Made by a program: the position numbers and the translations under genes. DNA of 64,000 nt, taken from NCBI RefSeq assembly GCF_001886185.1, contig NZ_JXLA01000004.1:62001-126000 (forward strand), written 5' to 3'. Under the pieces are notes generated by a model. It did no database searches and was not told where the DNA came from. It worked only from the letters and a program-made list of their open reading frames with translations. Below are positions 56,046 to 64,000 of the stretch, one piece after another. The stretch is from Enterococcus raffinosus (GTDB lineage Bacteria; Bacillota; Bacilli; Lactobacillales; Enterococcaceae). Position 1 is the first letter of the stretch. Every line of letters starts with the position of its first letter.

Positions 56046-56264
56046 TTACTTAAAGCGATAGGTAATGCGACCACGGCTCAAATCATATGGAGAAAGTTCA
56101 ACTGTAACCTTATCTCCAGGCAAGATTCGAATATAATACATCCGGATTTTACCAGATACGTGTGCAAGAACTTCGTGTCCGTTTTCCAATTCGACTTTAA
56201 ACATTGCATTCGGCAAAGTTTCGACGACTGTTCCTTCGATTTCAATCATATCTTCTTTTGCCAC
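56046..56264 (-). CDS. infA: Translation initiation factor IF-1
   Basis: 72 residues, an OB-fold with [20 protein letters not shown] and the C-terminal [12 protein letters not shown]. The start is GTG 56264, nine bases after AAGGAGG; the open frame continues to 56300 but that start has no ribosome site. It has its own promoter upstream. Confidence 0.97.
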   Translation of the reverse strand: MAKEDMIEIEGTVVETLPNAMFKVELENGHEVLAHVSGKIRMYYIRILPGDKVTVELSPYDLSRGRITYRFK

Positions 56265-56380
56265 GCAGAGTACCTCCTTGTAGTTGTTTCGCATTTTCAC
56301 ACGATAAAATGGCGGAAACTGCAGTTCCCACCCTAATTCTTAAGTTAACTTCTAAAAAAAGCTAGAAGTCGGACTGACAA

Positions 56381-56409
56381 ATTCTATCATAAAACATCGA
56401 ACTTGGCAA
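56381..56409 (-). promoter_or_regulatory. Internal promoter upstream of infA
   Basis: TTGCCA (56404-56409) and TAGAAT (56381-56386) with a 17-bp spacer on the minus strand. It would transcribe infA-rpmJ-rpsM-rpsK-rpoA-rplQ separately from the spc operon, with a leader of about 110 nt holding an ACTTCTA/TAGAAGT hairpin. Confidence 0.7.
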
Positions 56410-56439
56410 GATAAACTGCATCTCAAGTCGGTAGGCAAA

Positions 56440-57135
<696 letters not shown>

Positions 57136-57148
57136 TCAACACGCGAAT

Positions 57149-58450
57149 CTACTCTTCATCCATGAATCCGACATAACGTCGTTTCAACATGAGTCCTTCT
57201 AATTGTTTTGCTGTTTCGAGTGCTACACCAACTACGATCAAAAGACTTGTACCACCTAAACCGATTGATTGAGGCAGGTTCCAAACCATTTGTGCAATAA
57301 TTGGAATCAAAGCGATCAAACCTAAGAAAATGGCTCCGACTACGCTTAAACGCATCAAAATTGCAGAAACATATTCTTCTGTCCCTTTACCTGGTCTTAC
57401 ACGAGGAATGTAACTTCCTTGTTTTTGTAAGTTCTCAGCCAATTTTTCAGGATTAACCTGAACAAAGGCATAAAAGAAAGTAAAGGCAACAATAAGAACC
57501 GTATAAATCGCAGCACCAGGCACTGTGTTATAACTAAATAATTTGGTTAAAACATCGTACCAGCCTTCCGCGCTATACTTGCTAGCCAATGCTTGTAACA
57601 CCGCATTTGGTGTCGCAATGAATGAGCTGGCAAAGATAACTGGGATAACCCCCGCAGCATTCACTTTTAATGGTAAATAGCTACTTGTGGGCGCACCAAC
57701 GACTTGTTTTGTATATTGTATCGGAATTTTTCTTTCTGCTTGTTGAAAGTACGTTACAAAAACGACAATCAATACAATAGCAATAAGTAAAATCACAACA
57801 AAAATAACCGATTTCCATAGATCACTAGGATCGATATTTACGAAATAATCATCATAGATATCTTTGATACTTTGCGGCAATCGAGAGATGATACCCGCAA
57901 AGATAATCATTGATACACCATTACCGATTCCTTTTTCAGTAATCTGTTCTCCCAACCAAGTAACAAACATGGTACCTGCTGTAAGAATAATACCGATCGT
58001 AACGAATGTTTGAACATTACGATTTGGTACAAAACCGAATTGTGCAAAATAGTCAAATCCAGCTGTAATACTTACAGACTGAATGAAAGCCAAAACCAAA
58101 GTTAAATAGCGAGTCGCTTGATTCAACTTTTTACGTCCAACTTCCCCTTGTTTTGACCATTCGACAAATTTAGGGATGATATCCATCTGCAGCAATTGAA
58201 TCACAATTGAAGCCGTAATATATGGAGAAACCCCCATCGAGAAGATCGAAAAGTTTTGCATAGCTGAGCCGCTGACCATATTCAACATTCTGAAAAATGG
58301 CATTTCGCTCAGGCCTTGCAATCCATGTGCATCAACTCCCGGTACAGTGATTTGCGCACCTAATCGGAAGACTAATAGCATCATGACAGTAAACAGGATC
58401 CGTGATCGGATGTTCTGAACTTTGAATGAATCTTTTAAAAGTTTGAACAT
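57149..58450 (-). CDS. secY: Preprotein translocase subunit SecY
   Basis: 433 residues, ten membrane helices, forming the protein-conducting channel with SecE and SecG. Typical segments include FRLGAQITVPGVD and MGVSPYITASIVIQLLQMD. Its ATG shares one base with the rplO stop (TAATG), so translation is coupled. Confidence 0.98.
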   Translation of the reverse strand: MFKLLKDSFKVQNIRSRILFTVMMLLVFRLGAQITVPGVDAHGLQGLSEMPFFRMLNMVSGSAMQNFSIFSMGVSPYITASIVIQLLQMDIIPKFVEWSKQGEVGRKKLNQATRYLTLVLAFIQSVSITAGFDYFAQFGFVPNRNVQTFVTIGIILTAGTMFVTWLGEQITEKGIGNGVSMIIFAGIISRLPQSIKDIYDDYFVNIDPSDLWKSVIFVVILLIAIVLIVVFVTYFQQAERKIPIQYTKQVVGAPTSSYLPLKVNAAGVIPVIFASSFIATPNAVLQALASKYSAEGWYDVLTKLFSYNTVPGAAIYTVLIVAFTFFYAFVQVNPEKLAENLQKQGSYIPRVRPGKGTEEYVSAILMRLSVVGAIFLGLIALIPIIAQMVWNLPQSIGLGGTSLLIVVGVALETAKQLEGLMLKRRYVGFMDEE

Positions 58451-58890
58451 TAAATCACCTCGATTGAACCACCAGCAGCTTCAATTGTTTCTTGAGCATG
58501 TTTAGAGAATTTTGCTGCTTTAACGGTTAGTTTTTTATCTAATGATCCGTTTCCTAAAACTTTGATTCCAGCTTTTTCGTTTTTCACGATTCCAGCTTCG
58601 ACTAAAGCAACTGGAGTTACTTCAGCTCCATCTTCAAAACGATTTAAGACATCTAAATTGATAACAGCATATTCTTTACGATTCACGTTAGTAAATCCAC
58701 GTTTTGGTAAACGACGGAATAAAGGAGTTTGACCACCTTCAAAACCTAAACGTACACCACCGCCTGAACGAGCCTTTTGACCTTTTTGACCACGTCCAGC
58801 TGTTTTTCCGTTACCTGATGAAGTACCACGTCCAACGCGGTTGCGAACTTTACGTGAACCTTCGGCAGGTTGTAATTCATGAAGTTTCAT
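58450..58890 (-). CDS. rplO: 50S ribosomal protein L15
   Basis: 146 residues with the glycine-rich basic start ([20 protein letters not shown]) and [21 protein letters not shown] 58890 is the family start, behind AAGGAGG; the frame opens four codons earlier. Confidence 0.97.
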   Translation of the reverse strand: MKLHELQPAEGSRKVRNRVGRGTSSGNGKTAGRGQKGQKARSGGGVRLGFEGGQTPLFRRLPKRGFTNVNRKEYAVINLDVLNRFEDGAEVTPVALVEAGIVKNEKAGIKVLGNGSLDKKLTVKAAKFSKHAQETIEAAGGSIEVI

Positions 58891-58930
58891 TATATTGGGC
58901 ACCTCCTTAGATTTTAATCATCATTGTTTA

Positions 58931-59110
58931 TTAAACTTCTTCTACGTCCACTAAATGAGACACGGTGTTAACCATACCTTTGATTGCATCATTGGCTGGT
59001 TTAACAACAGTGCTGTTCATTTTTTTAAGACCCAACGCTTTAACAGTGTCACGTTGGTTTTGAGGACGTCCGATAATACTGCGTTTTAAAGTAATTTTTA
59101 ATTCAGCCAT
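58931..59110 (-). CDS. rpmD: 50S ribosomal protein L30
   Basis: 59 residues, [20 protein letters not shown] and onward, ending in VDVEEV. It fits the 234-bp gap between rpsE and rplO, has AGGAGG upstream of ATG 59110, and sits in its usual operon position. Confidence 0.97.
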   Translation of the reverse strand: MAELKITLKRSIIGRPQNQRDTVKALGLKKMNSTVVKPANDAIKGMVNTVSHLVDVEEV

Positions 59111-59124
59111 GTCATTCGTCCTCC

Positions 59125-59625
59125 TTAATTAGCTAAGTTTTCAACAGAGATGCCACGTAATTGTGCCACTTCTTCTGCCTTTTTCAATTGAGTTAAACCT
59201 TCAACAGTTGCGCGAACAACGTTGATTGGTGTGTTTGAACCTAAAGATTTAGAAGTTACATCGGCAACCCCAGCTAATTCCAAGACGGCACGAACTGGTC
59301 CACCAGCAGCAACCCCAGAACCTTCAACGGCTGGTTTCATCAAGATACGGCCGCCGCCGAATACACCAATAACTTCGTGAGGAAGCGTAGTTCCTACCAT
59401 TGGTACTTCGACTAGGTTTTTCTTAGCGTCTTCGATTGCTTTACGAATTGCTTCAGGTACTTCTTGTGCTTTACCTGTACCAAAGCCTACGTGACCGTTT
59501 TTGTCACCGACAACAACAAGTGCTGCGAAACGTAGACGACGTCCACCTTTAACAACTTTAGTAACACGGTTGATCGCTACAACGCGGTCTTCTAATTCCA
59601 AATGTTTTGGATCGATATAAACCAT
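59125..59625 (-). CDS. rpsE: 30S ribosomal protein S5
   Basis: 166 residues with the S5 double-stranded RNA-binding fold ([39 protein letters not shown]). Spectinomycin contacts lie near the VVKGGRR loop, which looks wild-type. Confidence 0.98.
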   Translation of the reverse strand: MVYIDPKHLELEDRVVAINRVTKVVKGGRRLRFAALVVVGDKNGHVGFGTGKAQEVPEAIRKAIEDAKKNLVEVPMVGTTLPHEVIGVFGGGRILMKPAVEGSGVAAGGPVRAVLELAGVADVTSKSLGSNTPINVVRATVEGLTQLKKAEEVAQLRGISVENLAN

Positions 59626-59645
59626 GAATGGTGTTCCTCCTTCTC

Positions 59646-60002
59646 CTAAAATTCTAGTCCATTTTCGCGAGCTGCTTCAGCTAAAGCTGCTACACGGCCA
59701 TGGTAAAGGTATCCACCACGGTCAAAGACTACTTTCTTAATACCTTTTTCTGAAGCACGTTCTGCCACTAATTTCCCAACAGCTTGTGCTTGTTCAGTTT
59801 TTGTTCCACCTGAAATTTCTTTATCCAAGGCAGAGGCACTTGCTAGCGTCACACCCGCTACGTCATCAATTACTTGCGCGTAGATGTTTTTGTTAGAACG
59901 AAAAACGTTCAAGCGTGGGCACTCAGCAGTACCAGAAATTTTGTTACGTACACGCATGTGGCGCTTTTGGCGTGTTTTATTCTTGTCTGGTTTTGTAATC
60001 AC
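59646..60002 (-). CDS. rplR: 50S ribosomal protein L18
   Basis: 118 residues; 5S rRNA-binding protein, [20 protein letters not shown] at the start. GTG 60002 is preferred: GAGGTG lies six bases upstream. The GTG at 60011 would overlap that site and add three residues. Confidence 0.97.
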   Translation of the reverse strand: MITKPDKNKTRQKRHMRVRNKISGTAECPRLNVFRSNKNIYAQVIDDVAGVTLASASALDKEISGGTKTEQAQAVGKLVAERASEKGIKKVVFDRGGYLYHGRVAALAEAARENGLEF

Positions 60003-60054
60003 AATTGTCACCTCTTTAATTAAGCTGGCCTAAGCCGCGTGTAGGGTCAACCTA

Positions 60055-60591
60055 CTATTTACCAGTTTTACCTTCTTTACGACGTACGTATTCGCCAACA
60101 TAACGGATACCTTTGCCTTTATAAGGTTCTGGAGGACGAGTTCCGCGGATTTTCGCAGCTAATTCGCCTACTACTTCTTTATTAGATCCCTTAACAATTA
60201 CTTGAGTGTTTGCAGGGACTTCGATTGTAACGCCTTCTGGAGCTACGATCTCAACTGGATGTGAATAACCAACGTTCAAAACAAGTTTTGATCCTTGTAA
60301 TTGCGCACGGTATCCGACCCCGATTAATTCTAATGCTTTTTGGAACCCTTCTGAAACACCAACAACCATGTTATTGAAGTTTGCACGAGTTGTTCCGTGA
60401 ATTGTTTTCATTTCTTTGCTGTCGTTTGGACGAGTAAATGTTACTTCGTTTCCTTCGATACTCATTTTGATATCAGAAGAAAAAGTACGAGTTAATTCAC
60501 CTTTAGGTCCTTTAACAGTAATGTCATTTCCGTTTTGAGTTACTTCAACTCCTGCAGGTAAAACGACTAATTTATTACCAATACGGCTCAC
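60055..60591 (-). CDS. rplF: 50S ribosomal protein L6
   Basis: 178 residues, [20 protein letters not shown] at the start and the C-terminal signature region [20 protein letters not shown]. Confidence 0.98.
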   Translation of the reverse strand: MSRIGNKLVVLPAGVEVTQNGNDITVKGPKGELTRTFSSDIKMSIEGNEVTFTRPNDSKEMKTIHGTTRANFNNMVVGVSEGFQKALELIGVGYRAQLQGSKLVLNVGYSHPVEIVAPEGVTIEVPANTQVIVKGSNKEVVGELAAKIRGTRPPEPYKGKGIRYVGEYVRRKEGKTGK

Positions 60592-60622
60592 TTAAAGACA
60601 CCTCCTCATGGATTGTTTGTTC

Positions 60623-61021
60623 TTACCAAACGTAAGCTAGCACTTCGCCGCCGACGTTTTTGCCTCTAGCTTCTTTATCAGTTACTAAACCTTCAGAAGT
60701 AGAGATGATTGCGATACCTAAACCATTTAATACTTTTGGCACTTCGTCAGCTTTGACATAAGCACGTAAGCCAGGTTTAGAGATACGTTTTAAGTTCGTG
60801 ATAACACGTTCGTCATTTTTACCGTATTTAAGGAAAACACGGATCATGCCTTGTTTGTCATCTTCGATATATTCAACATCACGTACGAAACCTTCACGTT
60901 TAAGGATTTCTGCGATATCACGTTTGATTTTTGAAGCAGGTACTTCCACTGAATCGTGTTTTACCATGTTGGCGTTACGAATACGAGTTAGAAAATCTGC
61001 AATTGGATCTGTCATGACCAT
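60623..61021 (-). CDS. rpsH: 30S ribosomal protein S8
   Basis: 132 residues, [18 protein letters not shown] at the start and [18 protein letters not shown] near the end. ATG 61021 gives the length usual in enterococci; an internal ATG two codons later is closer to the family start elsewhere. Confidence 0.97.
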   Translation of the reverse strand: MVMTDPIADFLTRIRNANMVKHDSVEVPASKIKRDIAEILKREGFVRDVEYIEDDKQGMIRVFLKYGKNDERVITNLKRISKPGLRAYVKADEVPKVLNGLGIAIISTSEGLVTDKEARGKNVGGEVLAYVW

Positions 61022-61053
61022 TGAACTGTTTACCTCCTTTATGCGAGTTTATT

Positions 61054-61239
61054 TTACCAGCTAGCTTTCTTCACGCCGGGAATTTGACCTTTGTAGGCAA
61101 GTTCGCGGAAGCAAATACGGCAAAGATGAAATTTACGATAAACTGAATGTGGACGTCCACAACGTTCGCAGCGAGTATATTCTTGCGTTGAATGTTTTGC
61201 AGGACGTTTGTTTTTAGCAATCATTGATTTTTTAGCCAA
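61054..61239 (-). CDS. rpsN: 30S ribosomal protein S14 type Z
   Basis: 61 residues with a CERC and CRIC zinc-binding pair, the zinc-dependent short form of S14. Zinc-free paralogues, when present, lie elsewhere in such genomes. Confidence 0.98.
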   Translation of the reverse strand: MAKKSMIAKNKRPAKHSTQEYTRCERCGRPHSVYRKFHLCRICFRELAYKGQIPGVKKASW

Positions 61240-61256
61240 TTTTTTCGCCTCCTTGA

Positions 61257-61796
61257 TTATTTTTGGAATGGCATTCCAAGTTGTGTTAATAATTCGCGAG
61301 ATTCTTCGTCTGTTTTAGCTGTTGTAACCACAACGATATCCATACCACGAACTTTATCAACTAAATCATAATCTACTTCAGGGAAGATCAATTGTTCTTT
61401 AACACCTAAAGTAAAGTTACCACGGCCGTCGAAGGATTTTTTGCTTACTCCGTGGAAGTCACGTACACGGGGAAGTGATACAGACACTAATTTGTCTAAG
61501 AATTCATACATTCTTTCTCCACGTAGTGTTACTTTCGCACCAATAGGCATTCCTTCACGTAAACGGAAACCAGCGATTGATTTTTTAGCTTTTGTAATGA
61601 TTGGTTTTTGACCAGAGATCAAGGCTAATTCTTCAACAGCTTTGTCTAAGTTTTTTGCGTTTGATACCGCATCACCAACACCCATGTTGATGACGATTTT
61701 CTCAACTTTAGGAACTTCCATAACTGAATTATAGTTAAATTTTTCCATCAAAGATGGTGTAATTTCACTTACAAATTTTTCTTTTAGGCGGTTCAT
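61257..61796 (-). CDS. rplE: 50S ribosomal protein L5
   Basis: 179 residues; 5S rRNA-binding protein with [18 protein letters not shown] and [20 protein letters not shown]. Confidence 0.98.
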   Translation of the reverse strand: MNRLKEKFVSEITPSLMEKFNYNSVMEVPKVEKIVINMGVGDAVSNAKNLDKAVEELALISGQKPIITKAKKSIAGFRLREGMPIGAKVTLRGERMYEFLDKLVSVSLPRVRDFHGVSKKSFDGRGNFTLGVKEQLIFPEVDYDLVDKVRGMDIVVVTTAKTDEESRELLTQLGMPFQK

Positions 61797-61822
61797 CTAT
61801 AAGATCCTCCTTCCTTGTTTAA

Positions 61823-62134
61823 TTATTTATCTAGAGCTTCGCCGGTTTTCTTAGAAACACGGACTTTCTTACCGTCAACCACTTTGTAGCCAACGCGTGT
61901 CGCTTCTCCATTTGAAGGGTCGATCACCATAACATTAGAAGCATGAATTGGTGCTTCTACCTCAACGATTCCTCCTTGAGGAGCTTCTTGAGAGGCTTTT
62001 TTATGTTTTTTCACGACATTGACGCCTTCAACAACGACTTTGTCTTTTTTAGGAAGGGCTTCTAATACTACGCCTTCTTTATTTCTGTCTTTACCAGAGA
62101 TAACTTTTACTTTATCGCCTTTTTTAACGAACAT
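61823..62134 (-). CDS. rplX: 50S ribosomal protein L24
   Basis: 103 residues with an N-terminal KOW motif ([20 protein letters not shown]). Lies between rplN and rplE as usual. Confidence 0.98.
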   Translation of the reverse strand: MFVKKGDKVKVISGKDRNKEGVVLEALPKKDKVVVEGVNVVKKHKKASQEAPQGGIVEVEAPIHASNVMVIDPSNGEATRVGYKVVDGKKVRVSKKTGEALDK

Positions 62135-62169
62135 TACTGTTGCGCACCTCCTTTGGTTGAATCTTTCGA

Positions 62170-62553
<384 letters not shown>

Positions 62554-62593
62554 TCAGATTTAAGAAACATCTATATAGGAAAATCTCGTGTGA

Positions 62594-62881
<288 letters not shown>

Positions 62882-63073
62882 CTATTTGTCAGCTTGTTCA
62901 CGCAACACAGTTTTGATGCGTGCAATCGATTTACGTACTTCTTTAATACGTGCAGTGTTTTCTAATTGACCTGTTGCTAATTGGAATCTAAGATTGAACA
63001 ATTCTTCTTTCAATTGTTTTTCTTGATCTAGCATTTCGGCAGTGGTTAATTCTCTGATTTCTTTAACCTTCAT
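62882..63073 (-). CDS. rpmC: 50S ribosomal protein L29
   Basis: 63 residues, [20 protein letters not shown] and onward, a two-helix protein at the exit tunnel. ATG 63073 is the family start with GGTGGTG upstream; it overlaps the end of rplP by 11 bp. Confidence 0.97.
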   Translation of the reverse strand: MKVKEIRELTTAEMLDQEKQLKEELFNLRFQLATGQLENTARIKEVRKSIARIKTVLREQADK

Positions 63074-63497
63074 TCGATTCACCACCCATTTCCTCACGTT
63101 TTACGATCTTAGTCTTCATTGGTAATTTGTGAGAAGCAAGACGTAATGCTTCACGAGCAACTTCTTCAGGAACGCCGGCGATTTCAAACATGATCTTGCC
63201 GCGTTTAACTGGTGAAACCCAGCCTTCAGGAGCACCTTTACCAGATCCCATACGTACACCAATTGCTTTGGCAGTATAAGATTTGTGAGGGAAAATTTTA
63301 ATCCATACTTTCCCACCACGTTTCATGTAACGAGTCATTGCAATACGGGCAGCTTCGATTTGGCGGTTAGTGATCCAATGTGAATCAACAGCTTGTAAGC
63401 CGTATTCTCCAAATGCGATTTCTTTACCACCTTTAGCTTCCCCACGCATTTTACCGCGGAATTCACGACGGTGTTTTACACGTTTAGGTACTAACAT
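63063..63497 (-). CDS. rplP: 50S ribosomal protein L16
   Basis: 144 residues, [20 protein letters not shown] at the start, with [12 protein letters not shown]-like [16 protein letters not shown] and [16 protein letters not shown]. Follows rpsC by two bases. Confidence 0.98.
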   Translation of the reverse strand: MLVPKRVKHRREFRGKMRGEAKGGKEIAFGEYGLQAVDSHWITNRQIEAARIAMTRYMKRGGKVWIKIFPHKSYTAKAIGVRMGSGKGAPEGWVSPVKRGKIMFEIAGVPEEVAREALRLASHKLPMKTKIVKREEMGGESNEG

Positions 63498-63499
63498 GA

Positions 63500-64000
63500 T
63501 TATTTCCCTCCTTTCTCAGTGTTTTTCTTTGTAGGAAGAATTTCTCCACGATAAATCCACACTTTAACTCCTAGTTTTCCGTATGTTGTATCTGCTTCTT
63601 CCCATGCGTAGTCAATATCGGCACGCAATGTATGAAGAGGAACTGTTCCTTCAGAGTATCCTTCTGAACGAGCGATATCCGCACCATTCAAACGACCAGA
63701 TACTTGTGTTTTAATTCCTTTAGCGCCTGAACGCATAGTGCGTTGGATCGCTTGTTTTTGTGCACGACGGAAAGCAACACGGTTTTCTAATTGACGTGCG
63801 ATTCCTTCTCCGACTAATTTTGCATCTAAATCTGGTTTTTTGATTTCAACGATGTTGATGTGAACTCGTTTACCAGTTAATTTATTTAATTCTTTTCTTA
63901 GGCTCTCAACTTCAGATCCGCCTTTACCGATAACCATACCAGGTTTGGCTGTGTGAATTGAAATGTTTACACGATTTGCAGCGCGTTCGATTTCAACAGT
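63500..64000 (-). CDS. rpsC: 30S ribosomal protein S3, partial (N-terminus beyond window)
   Basis: About 167 C-terminal codons are visible; the frame is open to the right edge. The KH-domain loop [18 protein letters not shown] and the C-terminal [20 protein letters not shown] are typical. The N-terminal 50 or so residues lie outside the window, so an internal Met (63937) is not the start. Confidence 0.97.
   Translation of the reverse strand, partial: TVEIERAANRVNISIHTAKPGMVIGKGGSEVESLRKELNKLTGKRVHINIVEIKKPDLDAKLVGEGIARQLENRVAFRRAQKQAIQRTMRSGAKGIKTQVSGRLNGADIARSEGYSEGTVPLHTLRADIDYAWEEADTTYGKLGVKVWIYRGEILPTKKNTEKGGK

Noticed and set aside
63500-63937. Met at 63937 as the start of rpsC
   Set aside because: The frame and the S3 KH-domain sequence continue upstream to the window edge, so this is an internal Met.

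Overview
The window is a chromosomal segment of a low-GC Gram-positive bacterium, most likely an Enterococcus or close relative. Supporting evidence: a fused gshAB glutathione synthetase; an acpS-alr-mazF cluster beside cshA, murF and a Ddl of enterococcal type; an asp23-fakA-recG-plsX-acpP / rnc-smc-HAD-ftsY order; an ecfA1-ecfA2-ecfT/truA block after the ribosomal alpha operon; and an L17-downstream-element-like structure after rplQ, known from Lactobacillales and Listeria. There is no sign of a prophage, insertion sequence, plasmid backbone or CRISPR array. Most genes lie on the minus strand.

Left part, 1-20 kb: accessory and envelope functions. A MarR regulator heads a heterodimeric ABC exporter whose second gene runs off the left edge. 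A KimA-type potassium importer, a large YhgE/Pip membrane protein and a small GNAT/oxidoreductase operon follow. A second heterodimeric ABC exporter of EfrAB/LmrCD class, a membrane-anchored MutS-like ATPase and an Mga-type regulator come next. The regulator is divergent from a secreted sortase-fold protein that lacks an obvious catalytic arginine. A helix-turn-helix/small membrane protein pair closes this part.

Middle part, 20-50 kb: mostly housekeeping. acpS-alr-mazF (no visible mazE), cshA, murF and ddl serve wall precursor synthesis, lipid priming and RNA turnover. A metallophosphoesterase, MFS-like transporter and DUF188 gene form one operon. An unknown gene is coupled to a LOG-family gene, facing gshAB across a shared terminator. 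ftsY, a HAD phosphatase, smc and rnc form one transcription unit; acpP/plsX, recG and fakA/asp23 are grouped upstream. rpmB diverges from asp23, and a candidate small RNA or attenuator lies between them. A YfhO-family membrane protein stands alone.

Right part, 49-64 kb: the spc and alpha ribosomal operons, read leftward from partial rpsC to rplQ with secY, adk, infA and rpoA, followed by the ECF vitamin-transporter core and truA. Between ecfT and truA a SAP-domain gene is broken by one in-frame stop.

The most interesting signals are the asp23/rpmB intergenic RNA candidate, the sortase-like protein divergent from an Mga regulator, the heptad-repeat insert in one ABC half-transporter, a small His-rich ORF with its own terminator, the lone mazF and the nonsense-interrupted SAP gene.
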